NCBI GenBank assembly: GCA_022842245.1
Contig: JALHPZ010000004.1
Location: forward strand, 62,001 to 126,000
Source: Gemmataceae bacterium
GTDB lineage: Bacteria > Planctomycetota > Planctomycetia > Gemmatales > Gemmataceae
Direction: 5' to 3'
Length of the DNA: 64,000 nucleotides
Position numbers and translations under genes: made by a program. The notes beneath the pieces are model-generated. The model was given only the letters and a program-made list of their open reading frames with translations. It was not told the origin of the DNA and ran no database searches. Shown piece by piece: positions 17,958-28,260 of this stretch. Each line of letters begins with the position of its first letter. Position 1 is the first letter of the stretch.

Positions 17958-20747
17958 TTAGACCTTCACGCCGTGGGCGATGACGCTGGTGCCGTTCTTG
18001 CCGGCGGTCACGGCGTAGCCGCCGGTGGCGGTGAACGCCTGTTCGATCAGTTCCTTCTGTTCATGCTCGTGGATCTTGTGCGAGCCGGTGGCCGGGCTGG
18101 CGCTGGCGTCGCGGCCGATGTACTCGACCGGCAGGCCGATCGCCCTCAGGCGCGGTTCCGCGAAGAACCACGCCCCCATGTTCTGCGACTCTTCCTGCAC
18201 CCAGCGCCACTCGACGGCGCGCCGGTACTTCCCGGCGATGGCGGCAAGTTGGGCTTCCGGCCACGGGTAGACCTGTTCAATTCGCACGATCGCAACGTCA
18301 TTCGTGCCGCGCTCATTCCGCTTCGCGAGCAGGTCGTAGTAAACCTTGCCGGAACAGAACAGTACCCGGCGCACGCCGTCAGCGGGTACATCGTCGTCGA
18401 TCACTTCCAGGAACTTTCCTTCGACGAAATCGGACACCGGCGAGAGCGGCAAGCGCAACAAACTCTTGGGTGACATCACGACGAGCGGTTTGCGGAACCG
18501 CCGTTTCAGCTGCCGGCGCAGGGCGTGGAAATAGTTCGCCGGCGTCGTGAAATTACAGACCTGGATATTGTCTTCGGCGCAGAGTTGGAGGAATCGCTCG
18601 TACCGCGCCGAGGAGTGCTCCGGCCCCGCGCCTTCGTAGCCGTGGGGCAGGAGCATCACGAGACCGCTACTGCGGGTCCATTTCGATTCCCCGGAGCTGA
18701 TGAACTGGTCGATGATGACCTGCGCGCCGTTGGCGAAGTCGCCGAACTGCGCCTCCCAGAGCACGAGCGAGTTCGGGTCGTCGAGCGAGTAGCCGTACTC
18801 GAAACCGAGGACTGCGGCCTCGCTGAGGTTGCTGTCGAAGACGTCGAAGGGGGCCTGATTCGGATCGAGGTTCGCGAGTGGGCAGTGCGGGGCACCGGTC
18901 TCGAAGTCGTAGAGATAGGCGAACCGGTGGCTGAACGTGCCGCGGCGACTGTCCTGGCCGCTTAATCGGATCGGATGGCCCTCGAGCACGAGCGAGCCGA
19001 ACGCGAGCGCCTCGCCGGCGCCCCAGTCGATCCTGTTGCGGGCAAGAATGTCGGCGCGGCGTTTTTCCAGGATGTCCTTCAGCTTCGGATGGATCGTGAA
19101 GCCGTCGGGCACGACCGCGATCTGATTCGCAATCCGGTCGATCGTTTCGTAGCCGATCGCCGTCTCGACCGGGGCGGTATTGAACTTGTTCGTCAGACCC
19201 GCCCAAACACCGCCGTAGCCTTTCATCCCCTTCTTGCGGGGCGCAGTCGTGCGGACCTCCGTGAGTGAGCCGTCCAGTTTGGCGCGGAACTCGGCGTCGA
19301 TGGCGTCCGCCTCGTCCGGCGACAGCGTGCCGTTCGCCACGAGTTGCTTCGTGTACACCGCCGACGCGCTCTCCTTGGCGCGGATGAGCTTGTACTCCAG
19401 CGGCTGGGTGTACGACGGTTCGTCCCCTTCGTTGTGCCCCCACTTCCGGTAGCAGAACATGTCGATGACGACATCGCTCTTGAATTGCTGCCGGTATTCG
19501 AGTGCCAGTTCGGAGACGTATACGCACGCCTCGGGGTCCTCGGCGTTGACGTGGAAGATCGGTGCCTGAATGAACTTGGCGATGTCGGTGCAATACTGGG
19601 TACTGCGGGAATCGCGGGGATTCGTCGTGAAACCGATCTGGTTGTTGACGACGACGTGGATGGTGCCGCCTACTCGGTAGCCGTGGAGGTTCGCCATGTT
19701 CAGCGTCTCGGCGACGAGGCCCTGTCCGGCGAAGGCGGCATCGCCATGGATGAGGATGGGGATGCCCATCGCGCGCTCGGCGTCGCGGTACAGCCGCTGT
19801 TTGGCACGGACTCGACCCTCGACGACCGGATTCACGGCTTCCAGGTGGCTGGGGTTCGGCGCGAGGCTGAGGTGAATCGAGTTGCCATCGAGGGTGGTCA
19901 CGTCGGCGGAGAAACCCATGTGGTACTTCACGTCGCCGTCGCCGCCGTCGGCGTCGACATAGAAGCGGTCCTCGAATTCGTTGAAGATTTCCTCGAAAGG
20001 CTTGCGGAGAATATTCGCGAGGACGTTGAGGCGCCCGCGGTGCGCCATGCCGATGACGATTTCCTTCACGCCGGCGCTCGGAGCCTTCTCGACGATCGCC
20101 TCCAGGATTGGCAGCAAAGTTTCGCCGCCTTCGAGCGAGAAGCGCTTCTGGCCGACGAACTTCGTGTGCAGGAACTTCTCGAACAGTTCGGCGTAGTGGA
20201 GCGACATCAGCGTTCGGATCTTCTGCCGCGTCGACAGCTGGGGTTGGTTGCGGCGCGGCTCCATCTTTTTCGCCAGCCACGACCGCGCGGTAATGTCCTG
20301 GATGTGCATGTATTCGACGCCGATGGTGCGTGAATACGTTTCCTGGAGGATCTGCAGGAGCTCGCGGAGTTTCAGCGGGCCGTCGATGCCGAAGTACATG
20401 GAGGCGTCGACGTCGGAATCGAGGTCGGCCGGGGACAGTTTGAACCGGCCGAGGCTGATGAGCCACGGTTCCTTGTTGGGGGCTGGGTTGAGCGGATCGA
20501 GGTGAGCCGCGAGGTGGCCGAGGTCGCGGTAGGCGGTGATGAGCCGGACCGCGCCGGTTTGTAATCGCGAATCGACCGCGATTGCGGGTCCGGACGGGGA
20601 CGCGCCTCCGATGGTGCCGGCGAATTCGGCACCCGCGAAGAAGGCTTGCCAGGTCGGTTCCACGCTGTCCGGGTCCGCCTTCCAACGCCGGTAGGCGTCG
20701 TCGACAAGGTCGGCGTTGTAGTGGTTCGCAAACGAGTCGCGGGCCAT
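17958..20747 (-). CDS. sucA: 2-oxoglutarate dehydrogenase E1 component
   Basis: 929 residues, normal length. Thiamine-diphosphate enzyme that decarboxylates 2-oxoglutarate and reductively succinylates the E2 lipoyl group. The N-terminal [19 protein letters not shown] segment is the E2-binding region typical of SucA. ThDP-binding stretches [33 protein letters not shown] and [13 protein letters not shown] are intact, as are [16 protein letters not shown]-type ([17 protein letters not shown]) and [16 protein letters not shown] in the C-terminal half. First gene of the operon; promoter expected in the 85-nt gap before it. Confidence 0.97.
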   Translation of the reverse strand: MARDSFANHYNADLVDDAYRRWKADPDSVEPTWQAFFAGAEFAGTIGGASPSGPAIAVDSRLQTGAVRLITAYRDLGHLAAHLDPLNPAPNKEPWLISLGRFKLSPADLDSDVDASMYFGIDGPLKLRELLQILQETYSRTIGVEYMHIQDITARSWLAKKMEPRRNQPQLSTRQKIRTLMSLHYAELFEKFLHTKFVGQKRFSLEGGETLLPILEAIVEKAPSAGVKEIVIGMAHRGRLNVLANILRKPFEEIFNEFEDRFYVDADGGDGDVKYHMGFSADVTTLDGNSIHLSLAPNPSHLEAVNPVVEGRVRAKQRLYRDAERAMGIPILIHGDAAFAGQGLVAETLNMANLHGYRVGGTIHVVVNNQIGFTTNPRDSRSTQYCTDIAKFIQAPIFHVNAEDPEACVYVSELALEYRQQFKSDVVIDMFCYRKWGHNEGDEPSYTQPLEYKLIRAKESASAVYTKQLVANGTLSPDEADAIDAEFRAKLDGSLTEVRTTAPRKKGMKGYGGVWAGLTNKFNTAPVETAIGYETIDRIANQIAVVPDGFTIHPKLKDILEKRRADILARNRIDWGAGEALAFGSLVLEGHPIRLSGQDSRRGTFSHRFAYLYDFETGAPHCPLANLDPNQAPFDVFDSNLSEAAVLGFEYGYSLDDPNSLVLWEAQFGDFANGAQVIIDQFISSGESKWTRSSGLVMLLPHGYEGAGPEHSSARYERFLQLCAEDNIQVCNFTTPANYFHALRRQLKRRFRKPLVVMSPKSLLRLPLSPVSDFVEGKFLEVIDDDVPADGVRRVLFCSGKVYYDLLAKRNERGTNDVAIVRIEQVYPWPEAQLAAIAGKYRRAVEWRWVQEESQNMGAWFFAEPRLRAIGLPVEYIGRDASASPATGSHKIHEHEQKELIEQAFTATGGYAVTAGKNGTSVIAHGVKV

Positions 20748-20832
20748 CGCGTGGCTCCGAAGATCTAGCGCGGAGAGGTAAGGTTATCCATAGTCGCCGG
20801 ACTTGCCGGCGAACATGGGAAAAGAGGATCTA

Positions 20833-21663
20833 TCAGGCGGCACTGATCCGTGCCGGATTGGCTGGGACGCGGATCGGCTTCGTCGCCCGCAGGATCAGGA
20901 CGCGCCCGGCCACCCGTTCCAGCAGGCTGGGCGGCAACGCCCGCCACAGCGGCGGCAACTCGGATCGGCGCAAATGTCTTTGGAGGATCGAAATCCGTTC
21001 GAAGCCGATGCAAGCGCGACGCAATTCGCGTGCTGAACGCTTTGTGGCCCCGAACGGATGGGGTTGCGTCGTGAAGAGTCTACGGAACGGGAGCAGCCAG
21101 CGCTGCCAGTGGTCCACATCGTGGCGGGCGGGGGCGAGGGCGAACAGTTTCCCGCCCGATTTCAAGACGCGATGCAATTCGCCGATCGTGGGCCCGGGGT
21201 CGTCGGGCGCATCGTGCATCAGGTTCCAATAGGCCAGATCGAACTCTCCGTTGGCGAACGGGAGTCGTTCACGCGAGGAAACGGGGATGATCGGCGGTTC
21301 GGTGCCACGATGCGAGAAGTTGCGACGGATCGCTTCGACGGGGTCGACGGACGTGACGGCGATCGTGACTCGGGTGCCATGCCGACCGTACTGGATGGCA
21401 TCCATTCCGAGGCCGGGGCCGAGCATGAGGAGCGTTTCGTCCCGGTGACGGGTGAATTCCAGAACGCGAGGCAGCCACTCCCCGGCTCGAGTGTAGCGTT
21501 TCTGCTCGATTTCTTCGAACCAGGCCCGCGAATACGGCTCCAGATCGCGGGCACCGCCGCGTTCCCCGGCGGGACGAAGCAGTTCGCGGCTGGCCAGGTC
21601 ATGGGCGGTCGCATCCGGGGAATCGGGCGCGTAGAGTCTCAGGTGCGGCACGTCGTGGGGCAT
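20833..21663 (-). CDS. Class I SAM-dependent methyltransferase
   Basis: 276 residues. Rossmann-type methyltransferase: motif I LLMLGPGLGMDAIQYG, acidic residue region VTSVDPVEAIRRNF, motif post-I PFANGEFDLAYWNLMHDAP and ELHRVLKSGGKLFALAPA, typical of Methyltransf_11/25. The N-terminal 60 residues include YSRAWFEEIEQKRYTRAGEW, seen in many small-molecule/lipid methyltransferases. Substrate unknown. The start is uncertain: ATG 21663 is used, but ATG 21702 or TTG 21726 are possible; the last would begin 2 nt after the ubiX stop. Likely co-transcribed with ubiX. Confidence 0.8.
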   Translation of the reverse strand: MPHDVPHLRLYAPDSPDATAHDLASRELLRPAGERGGARDLEPYSRAWFEEIEQKRYTRAGEWLPRVLEFTRHRDETLLMLGPGLGMDAIQYGRHGTRVTIAVTSVDPVEAIRRNFSHRGTEPPIIPVSSRERLPFANGEFDLAYWNLMHDAPDDPGPTIGELHRVLKSGGKLFALAPARHDVDHWQRWLLPFRRLFTTQPHPFGATKRSARELRRACIGFERISILQRHLRRSELPPLWRALPPSLLERVAGRVLILRATKPIRVPANPARISAA

Positions 21664-21728
21664 CGCGGAAACCGAACGGTTCGTTGGCTTTCCCCGCTCC
21701 ATACCGGCCCGATCGGGGCCTGTCAATT

Positions 21729-22340
21729 TCAGCCCGCTTGCGCTCCCCAGCGGGCGGAAAGATCCGCCGTCACCCCCAATTGATCGCAGACCCGCGCGAC
21801 CACGAAATCCACGAGATCGGCGACCGATTGCGGCCGATGATAGAACCCCGGCATCGCGGGAAGGACGACCGCTCCCGCCTCCGTCAGCGCCGTCATGTTC
21901 CGCAGTTGCACCAGACCCAACGGCGTCTCACGGGGCACCACGATCAATTTCCGCCGTTCCTTCAAATGCACATCCGCCGCTCGCTGGATCAGGTTCTCCG
22001 ACATTCCGTGTGCCAGCGCCGCGAGCGTCCCCATGCTGCACGGGCACAGCACCATGCCGTCGGTCGGGAACGAACCGCTGGCGATGCCGGCGGAAAAATC
22101 CCGAAAATGATGATACGCCAGCCGCGCCCGGTCCGCCGGCGCGTGACCGAGGAAGACCCTCGCATCGAACGAATCCAGTTTCAGCGTCCGGCCGATCTCG
22201 CGTTCAAAGACCTCCACCGCCGCCGGGCTGATGGACAGGTGGACCGAACAGTCGGCATTCAACAGCACATCCAGTAGCCGGACGGCGTAGACGGACCCGC
22301 TCGCGCCGGTCACACCCAGGACAATGGTTTTCGCCGCCAT
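21729..22340 (-). CDS. ubiX: Flavin prenyltransferase UbiX
   Basis: 203 residues. Makes prenylated FMN, the cofactor of UbiD-type decarboxylases, from FMN and dimethylallyl phosphate. The opening IVLGVTGASGSVYAVRLLDV is diagnostic, with the FMN/phosphate sites VLCPCSMGTLAALAHGMSEN, ERRKLIVVPRETPLGLVQL and PAMPGFYHRPQSVADLVDF. GGAGGA stands 6 nt before ATG 22340. No ubiD homologue is visible in this window, so its partner is elsewhere. Confidence 0.95.
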   Translation of the reverse strand: MAAKTIVLGVTGASGSVYAVRLLDVLLNADCSVHLSISPAAVEVFEREIGRTLKLDSFDARVFLGHAPADRARLAYHHFRDFSAGIASGSFPTDGMVLCPCSMGTLAALAHGMSENLIQRAADVHLKERRKLIVVPRETPLGLVQLRNMTALTEAGAVVLPAMPGFYHRPQSVADLVDFVVARVCDQLGVTADLSARWGAQAG

Positions 22341-22430
22341 TTGCACTCCTCCGCTTTCCCTTCGCGCTCCGCCCGGACACAATCACGATAGGACGCCAAC
22401 CGGTAGCCCCTTCCACGGGAATCCGATTTG

Positions 22431-23816
22431 ATGACCGCCGCACTCCTCGGCCTGCTCCTTCTGGGTCAACCGGCACCCATGCCGGTGGTCGAGTGGAAAC
22501 TCGACGAATTGATCGCCGTCAACGGTGCGCGGTATCGAGGCCTCGTGCTGGACCAGTCCGACAAAGGCGTGCGTTTCCGAGTTGTGCGGCGGCCGCCGGG
22601 GCGCTCCGCCGTCACCTTCACCTCGTTCTTTCTGAAACACGAAGTCGCGCGCATCGAAAAGATCTCCGACGCCGATCGGGCCGCGGTGAAGATCAAACTG
22701 GCGGAACTCGATCCGACCGGCAGCGGAGAACGGAAGCGGATGGAGGGCCTCGAACTGACCGCCGCCGAATGGCTCGGCGCGCCCAACGCCGCGAAACGGT
22801 ACGATGCCGAGCAATTCATTCTCGTTTCGTCGGCGTCGGAGGAGATCACGCGCCGCGCCGCGGTACGGTTGGAGCAGATCTTCATTGCCTACGGTCGATT
22901 CCTCCCGCCACGCGTCCGACCGGCCGCGGACAAGCCGCTCACCGTTTACCTCGCGCCCGACAAGGCCGAGTACGCGAAACTCCTCGTCGGGTTGAACGGT
23001 CCGATCCTGAACCCCGCCATCTACGATCCGGTCCGCAACAGGATCACCTGCGGGACCGACCTGCGCCGGCTCGGCCAGGACCTCACCGCGGCCCGCGTCC
23101 ACAACGTCCAGCAACTCGCCACACTCGACCAATACGAGGCGGACGTGCGGCGGTTGTACAAGGACAGCCGCACCGAACGGGATCGCCATCTCGCGACCGT
23201 CGCAGAGCAAAGGAAGAAGATCTGGGCCGTCGAGGCCGCCAACGAGACGAAATTCAATGAAACAACGGCACGGCTCTTCGCGCTGTTGTACCACGAATCG
23301 TTCCACGCCTACGTGACGACGTTCGTCTACCCGCCGATGCCCCCGGCGGACGTGAAGGCCGGCAAAGGCACGGGAGAACTGCCGCGCTGGCTGAACGAGG
23401 GTTTGGCGCAAATCTTCGAGACCGCCATCCTGGATGGTGGGGAGCTCCGCGTCGGCCATGCCGACCGCGAGAGGCTCCAACGCATCCGCGAGATGCGGGC
23501 GAAGGGGGGTCCGCCGCAGGTGGCGGAACTCATCCGCGTCGGCGGCGAGTCGTTTCTCGCCTCGCATACCGTTCAAAAGGCCATGGCCGACCGCACCTAC
23601 CTCGGAGCCTGGGCCGTCGCGTATCACCTGGTCTTCGAGCGGCGGCTCTTCGGCACTCCGGAGTTGGATCGGTACCTGACTACGATCAATTCGGGTGGGG
23701 ATCCGGGGCCGGCGTTTCAGAAACTCGTCGGCAAGACCCTGGCGGAATACGACACGGAACTGGCCGATTACTTCCAACGACTCCGGCCCGATGGAACCCT
23801 CGAAGCGACGAAATGA
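22431..23816 (+). CDS. Secreted DUF1570-type zinc metallopeptidase
   Basis: 461 residues with a short N-terminal hydrophobic leader (AALLGLLLLGQPAPMP). HESFH at about 288-292 is an HExxH zinc site, and the downstream RWLNEGLAQIFE supplies the third Glu ligand about 31 residues later, the gluzincin arrangement. Layout (head region, FILVSSASEE segment, then the peptidase core with AWAVAYHLVFERR) matches the DUF1570 family abundant in planctomycetes. Probably periplasmic; substrate unknown. ATG 22431 is used (TTG 22428 precedes it). The HtrA-like gene follows after 92 nt. Confidence 0.8.
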   Translation: MTAALLGLLLLGQPAPMPVVEWKLDELIAVNGARYRGLVLDQSDKGVRFRVVRRPPGRSAVTFTSFFLKHEVARIEKISDADRAAVKIKLAELDPTGSGERKRMEGLELTAAEWLGAPNAAKRYDAEQFILVSSASEEITRRAAVRLEQIFIAYGRFLPPRVRPAADKPLTVYLAPDKAEYAKLLVGLNGPILNPAIYDPVRNRITCGTDLRRLGQDLTAARVHNVQQLATLDQYEADVRRLYKDSRTERDRHLATVAEQRKKIWAVEAANETKFNETTARLFALLYHESFHAYVTTFVYPPMPPADVKAGKGTGELPRWLNEGLAQIFETAILDGGELRVGHADRERLQRIREMRAKGGPPQVAELIRVGGESFLASHTVQKAMADRTYLGAWAVAYHLVFERRLFGTPELDRYLTTINSGGDPGPAFQKLVGKTLAEYDTELADYFQRLRPDGTLEATK

Positions 23817-23908
23817 GTTTCGGTATCCAGTTATTTTGCAGTTACGGACCAACGATTCTACGAGTACACTGTTTACCATTCATTCGTGCCCGCTGGAGCT
23901 TCCAGATC

Positions 23909-26608
23909 ATGGCGCTTTCGATTACGTGTTCGGGCTGTGATGCGGTTTATCCCGTCGGCGAAAATCTCATCGGCAAAACGATCCGCTGCAAGAAGTGCGG
24001 CGAGATGATGCCCGTGACGGCGCCGAGTAAATCCAAACCGGCCATCGAAATCGAAGACGACGAAGATGATTCGCCCCGCCGACCCGCCAAGGCCCGCGCG
24101 GAAGAATCGGACGACGACACCCCGCGCCGGCCCTCGCGTCGCCGGGATGACGACGAAGGAGAGGAAGAAGAAACTCCCAAAGCGCGATCCCGTCGGCGAT
24201 CCGAAGACGAAGACGAGGAGGACGACGATCGCCCGCGACGCGGACGCGGTCGAAGCCGAGACGAGGACGCGCCGAAATCGAAGAAGCCCCTGTTGATAGG
24301 CGGCCTATTGGCGCTGGTGTTGATTGGTGGTGGCCTTGGGGCCGCAGCCCTGTCCGGCGTGTTCGACGGGGATGACAACGACAACCCGCCGATTGCGGCG
24401 AACGTCAACGCCAAGGACCCGGCGACGACGCCGAACCCCGTGCCGAATCCCACGCCCGCACCCAAGCCGAATCCGTCGAACACGAACACGGCGAAGCCGC
24501 CGACTCCGCCGGCCCCGATGCCGAACGTCACGCCGATGCAGCCGACGCCGGCTCCCGCGCCGATGACCACTACCACGTCGGTCGAACGCAACCCGCCGCC
24601 GGCCCCCCGGCCCATGAACAACGAACCGCCGGTCGCCGTTGGTCGCGGGACCGCTGGCACAAGCCGTAATCCATCCGGTCTTTCCGATGCCGAGTACTTC
24701 AACGGCAACATACCCGACCACAAGATGCGCCAAGCCACCCGCGCCAGCGTCTTCATCAAGTGCGAAACCGATCTCGGCAGCGGTACCGGCAGCGGCTGGT
24801 TCGGCGTCGAGGAAGGCATCGTCTTCACAAACGCTCACGTCCTCCGGATGAAGTCGCCGAACAGCCCCGAACCGAAGAAGCTAACGTTCTATCTGAACGC
24901 CGGCACCCCGGACCAGCGCGAAATCCCCCACGCCAAACTCAAGATCCTGGCCGTCGACCGCGATATCGACCTCGCCGTGATTCAGATCATCGGAACCCCC
25001 GATCTTCCGTCCCCTCTCAAGGTGAAACCGTCTTCGGAACTGAAACTCGGACAGAACGTCTTCACGATCGGCTATCCGCTGGGTTACACGCTTTCCGCCG
25101 TGGCCGGGGGATCCTCCAAGGAACCGGAAGTGTCGGCCCGCAAGACTTCTTATTTCGGCCTGGCCTCGAACGAATACGGTCAGCCCCGCAGTGTGAAACT
25201 CGAAAGCGGTGCCAATCCGGGCAACTCGGGCGGTGCGGTGATCGACGCGAATGCCGAAGTCGTCGGCGTGGTCGTCGCGGGCACCAACGGCGGTTCTTCC
25301 AGCGGCAACTTCATCACGCTTTGCGTGCCCACCGAGTACGTCAACGGCCTCGTCGCCGGTCGCGTCTCTACCATCGAATACGGGACGCCGTACCGCGATA
25401 AAGGCAAGATCCGCGTCCCCGTCACCGCTCAAGTGCTCAATCCGCTCAAGAAGTCCATTGAAGTGAAGGCGCGAACCTGGATCGGCGACATCAATGCGAA
25501 ATACCGACCGCCAGGCGGCTTCCGACCCACGGGCGAACCGAACGACGCCGACGAATCCACCGTCGAGTTGACCTACAACCCGGCCACGAATACCGCCAAG
25601 GGCGAACTCGTCTACAACGAAGCCCCGACCGGACGCACCTACTGGGTCCAGCCGTACTATTCGAACGTCTTCACCTCCTACTCCCTGCCGGGCATCAAGG
25701 TGCCCATGTCCGGCCCGCCGGTGGAACGGATCCCGGCGAACCTCGTTTCCAATCCCAAGCAGGGATCGCGCCGCGCGGTCACGCTATCCAACAGCAGCGA
25801 CCTGACCGAATCCCACGAGGGAGAAGGCGAATCGAAAGATGAAAAGACCAAACTCACCACGACGCTCAAGCTGAACGAAACGGTGGAGAAGCCCGACAAT
25901 ACGGATCAGATCCAATCCGCCAAGCTTCGCCTGCGGTTCGAATCGATCAACCTCGGCATCGAAGCCCTCGGGGGTGCGATCAAACAGGACATCATCAGCA
26001 AGAAGAATCAGGAGCAGTTGAATTCGCTGATCAAGGTCGCGGAAGCGTATGGACTCCTGAACCGTTTCGGCGAAATGTACAAGTACACGATCGGGGTCCG
26101 CGGGGCTGCCGATCCTCTCTTCACGTTCCTCGTGAACACGATGGCGGGCGACGCCCTCGAAGCGCTCCAGGCCACGTCGCTGCCGATGCCGAACCGGCAG
26201 GTCAACCCGGGCGAGACATGGACCTCTACAAAGGACATGCGCTTCTACATCATCAGCGGCCCGACAACGCTGACGCCCGATGCGGGCGGCAAGGTCTCGG
26301 TCCGGCAGCCCAAGCCGCGAGAATTCAAGTATCGAGACCTTGTGACCTACACCTACCTCGGCGTGCGCGAGCGGAACGGTCGCAAGGAAGCGGTCGTGCA
26401 GGTCGAAGGCAAGTCGATCCAGGCCCCCGGTTCCAAACAAACTGTGAGCGGGAGTGTGAAGGGACTGGCTTGGGTCGAAATCGATACCGGCGTCGTCGTC
26501 GAGGCGACGATCAGCAAGGAATTCGAATTCGACACCTCCAGCGAAGGGGTCAAGAAACACGTCTCCGGCGAGAACGAGTACAAGATCACGCGCGGCGCCG
26601 CACAGTGA
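23909..26608 (+). CDS. Membrane-anchored HtrA-like serine protease with N-terminal zinc ribbon
   Basis: 899 residues. A zinc ribbon of the MJ0042/GF-like type (Cys7, Cys10, Cys27, Cys30; ITCSGCDAVYPV, IRCKKCGEMM) is followed by an Asp/Glu/Arg-rich linker, one transmembrane segment at about 127-151, and a Pro/Asn/Thr-rich spacer. Next comes a trypsin-like protease domain with the full triad: His310 in FTNAHVL, Asp354 in DRDIDLAVI, Ser440 in NPGNSGGAVI. No PDZ domain is recognised; the remaining 400 residues hold an uncharacterised C-terminal region. The ribbon is cytoplasmic and the protease periplasmic if the topology is as inferred. ATG 23909 has GGAG upstream. A strong terminator follows. 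Confidence 0.85.
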   Translation: MALSITCSGCDAVYPVGENLIGKTIRCKKCGEMMPVTAPSKSKPAIEIEDDEDDSPRRPAKARAEESDDDTPRRPSRRRDDDEGEEEETPKARSRRRSEDEDEEDDDRPRRGRGRSRDEDAPKSKKPLLIGGLLALVLIGGGLGAAALSGVFDGDDNDNPPIAANVNAKDPATTPNPVPNPTPAPKPNPSNTNTAKPPTPPAPMPNVTPMQPTPAPAPMTTTTSVERNPPPAPRPMNNEPPVAVGRGTAGTSRNPSGLSDAEYFNGNIPDHKMRQATRASVFIKCETDLGSGTGSGWFGVEEGIVFTNAHVLRMKSPNSPEPKKLTFYLNAGTPDQREIPHAKLKILAVDRDIDLAVIQIIGTPDLPSPLKVKPSSELKLGQNVFTIGYPLGYTLSAVAGGSSKEPEVSARKTSYFGLASNEYGQPRSVKLESGANPGNSGGAVIDANAEVVGVVVAGTNGGSSSGNFITLCVPTEYVNGLVAGRVSTIEYGTPYRDKGKIRVPVTAQVLNPLKKSIEVKARTWIGDINAKYRPPGGFRPTGEPNDADESTVELTYNPATNTAKGELVYNEAPTGRTYWVQPYYSNVFTSYSLPGIKVPMSGPPVERIPANLVSNPKQGSRRAVTLSNSSDLTESHEGEGESKDEKTKLTTTLKLNETVEKPDNTDQIQSAKLRLRFESINLGIEALGGAIKQDIISKKNQEQLNSLIKVAEAYGLLNRFGEMYKYTIGVRGAADPLFTFLVNTMAGDALEALQATSLPMPNRQVNPGETWTSTKDMRFYIISGPTTLTPDAGGKVSVRQPKPREFKYRDLVTYTYLGVRERNGRKEAVVQVEGKSIQAPGSKQTVSGSVKGLAWVEIDTGVVVEATISKEFEFDTSSEGVKKHVSGENEYKITRGAAQ

Positions 26609-26623
26609 AAAATCGTTTGCGTT

Positions 26624-26658
26624 CCGGGGCCGGGAAGGCATCCCCTTCCCGGCCCCGG
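26624..26658 (+). terminator. Perfect 15-bp terminator hairpin
   Basis: CCGGGGCCGGGAAGG (26624-26638) pairs exactly with 26644-26658 around a 5-base loop, 15 nt after the HtrA-like stop codon, followed by TCGTTTCC. The stem is very GC-rich and the U tract weak, so it is a strong-stem intrinsic terminator candidate. Confidence 0.75.
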
Positions 26659-26679
26659 TCGTTTCCGTACCCCATCTCC

Positions 26680-27366
26680 ATGCCGGAACCGCTGCTCACC
26701 CGTTGTCCGCACTGCCGCCACGCCCTCCGATTGCCGGAAGACTATCTCGGCCAGGTCGTCAGTTGCCTCGAATGCCACGCGCCGTTCCGCGCCCCCGTTC
26801 GCGACGGCGAGGGCCTGACCGAACCCGTGCCGCTGCCCAAGCCGACACGCATCCCGGCCAAGCTCTTCATCCCGACCTTCGGCCTGATGCTGCTCGGCTT
26901 CGCCGGATTGTTCATCAACGTCTACCTCGCCGTCTGGATGATGAACGAACCCGCGGCCGCTCGCCAGTTCGCCGAGGCAAACCTGTTCTTCATGCTCGAA
27001 ACCGATCCGCCCGCGGCGAAAACGAAGGACGGAAAGGACGAAAAACTCGCACCCGAAGAAGAAAAGAAACGTCGTGACGAACTGGCCGAGAAGCAAGGGC
27101 AACTGGCGAAGGACGCGGCAGCGCGCGTTTCGGTGGAGGGGATGATCCGCATCCGGATCGTCTTTGCGGTCGTGAGCCTCGGCGTGCTCGCGGGCGCATT
27201 CTGCCTCGCGCTGCGTCGGGGTTACCCGATCTGCTTCCTGTCCTGCGCGCTTGCGGCCGTGAACTCGCCGGATATCGGCTGCTGTTTCGTCGGCGTCGTC
27301 GTCGGCATCTGGGGCTTCATGGCCCTCATCTCCGACGACGGTCGCAAGCACTTCGGCCGGGCGTGA
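26680..27366 (+). CDS. Zinc-ribbon membrane protein
   Basis: 228 residues. N-terminal zinc ribbon with Cys9/Cys12 (CPHCRHALRL) and Cys29/Cys32 (CLECHAPF), then a transmembrane segment (IPTFGLMLLGFAGLFINVYL), a charged Lys/Glu coiled stretch at about 110-150 (EEEKKRRDELAEKQGQLAKD), and two or three further hydrophobic helices to the C-terminus. Small MJ0042-type ribbon membrane proteins like this are common in Gemmata relatives; function unknown. No Shine-Dalgarno at ATG 26680. Its stop codon abuts the stop of the convergent FAH-family gene with no base between. Confidence 0.7.
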   Translation: MPEPLLTRCPHCRHALRLPEDYLGQVVSCLECHAPFRAPVRDGEGLTEPVPLPKPTRIPAKLFIPTFGLMLLGFAGLFINVYLAVWMMNEPAAARQFAEANLFFMLETDPPAAKTKDGKDEKLAPEEEKKRRDELAEKQGQLAKDAAARVSVEGMIRIRIVFAVVSLGVLAGAFCLALRRGYPICFLSCALAAVNSPDIGCCFVGVVVGIWGFMALISDDGRKHFGRA

Positions 27367-28227
27367 TCAAGTCCCGACCGGGTTCGACAGCGTTCCGATG
27401 CCGCCGATCGTAATGTCCACGACATCGCCCGGCTTCAGGGTGAAGGCGTCCGGCGGAACGATGCCGGTGCCGGTCAGCAGCAGGACGCCGTGCGGGAATT
27501 CGTTTTCGGTGCCGAGCCACTTCACCAGGTCGTGCGGCGTCCGCGCCATCATCGCCAGGCTCGTCTTCCCTTCGAAGGCCACCTGACCGGCGCGACGGAT
27601 GACGAGTGTGATCTCCGTCTCGTCCAGTTTCGGCATCGCCGCGACGGGTGTGACCAGCGGGCCGATCGAACACGACTTCGCGTAGATCTTCGCCTGCGGC
27701 AGGTATAGCGGATTTTCGCCTTCGATGTCGCGGGCGCTGACGTCGTTGCCGATGGTATACCCGACGATGCGCAGGTCGGACGAAACGACGAGCGTGAGTT
27801 CCGGTTCCGGCACGCTCCAGGTGCTGTCGGCCCGCACGCGGATCGCGTCGCCGGGGTTCACGACGCGCTCCGGCGTCGCCTTCATGAACAATTCGGGTCG
27901 CGGAGCCGAGTAGACCTTGTCGTAGAACTGGGCGGCTCCAACCGACTCCTCCTGCCGGGCGATCTTGCTGCGCTTGTACGTGACGCCCGCGGCCCAGATC
28001 TCCTGACGATCGACCGGAGCGAGGTACGTCAGCCCGGCAGCGGGTTCGGGCGGGATGGCGGGGTCGACGAGGCCTCGCGCCGCATCGCACGGGTTCGGCA
28101 GCGCGAGCAGGTCCGCCAGGCAGCGCACCGTCGGATGGCGCGACACGCTCAACGGGATGGCCCTGTCGCCCTCGATCATCACTACGGTCACCGCGCCGCT
28201 GGCGCGCCGAACCTTGCCGAATTGCAT
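27367..28227 (-). CDS. Fumarylacetoacetate hydrolase (FAH) family protein
   Basis: 286 residues. The FAH fold core is clear: EIWAAGVTYKRSKIARQEES, metal ligands in VPEPELTLVVSSD, the signature VGYTIGNDVSARDIEGENPL, YAKSCSIGPLVTP, and the C-terminal LLTGTGIVPPDAFTLKPGD and TIGGIGTLSNPV. The arrangement is closest to 2-keto-3-deoxy-acid (arabinonate-type) dehydratases in this superfamily, but acylpyruvase-type activity is equally possible. Last gene of the argS-obgE-coaX-mnmE-like run, 33 nt after the GTPase gene. Confidence 0.85.
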   Translation of the reverse strand: MQFGKVRRASGAVTVVMIEGDRAIPLSVSRHPTVRCLADLLALPNPCDAARGLVDPAIPPEPAAGLTYLAPVDRQEIWAAGVTYKRSKIARQEESVGAAQFYDKVYSAPRPELFMKATPERVVNPGDAIRVRADSTWSVPEPELTLVVSSDLRIVGYTIGNDVSARDIEGENPLYLPQAKIYAKSCSIGPLVTPVAAMPKLDETEITLVIRRAGQVAFEGKTSLAMMARTPHDLVKWLGTENEFPHGVLLLTGTGIVPPDAFTLKPGDVVDITIGGIGTLSNPVGT

Positions 28228-28260
28228 GGGAAGCCCCGGAAGAATTTGGATGTGTGCAGT

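Noticed and set aside
18667-20685. Long minus-strand frame inside sucA
   Set aside because: Arg-rich out-of-frame reading of sucA; no motif.
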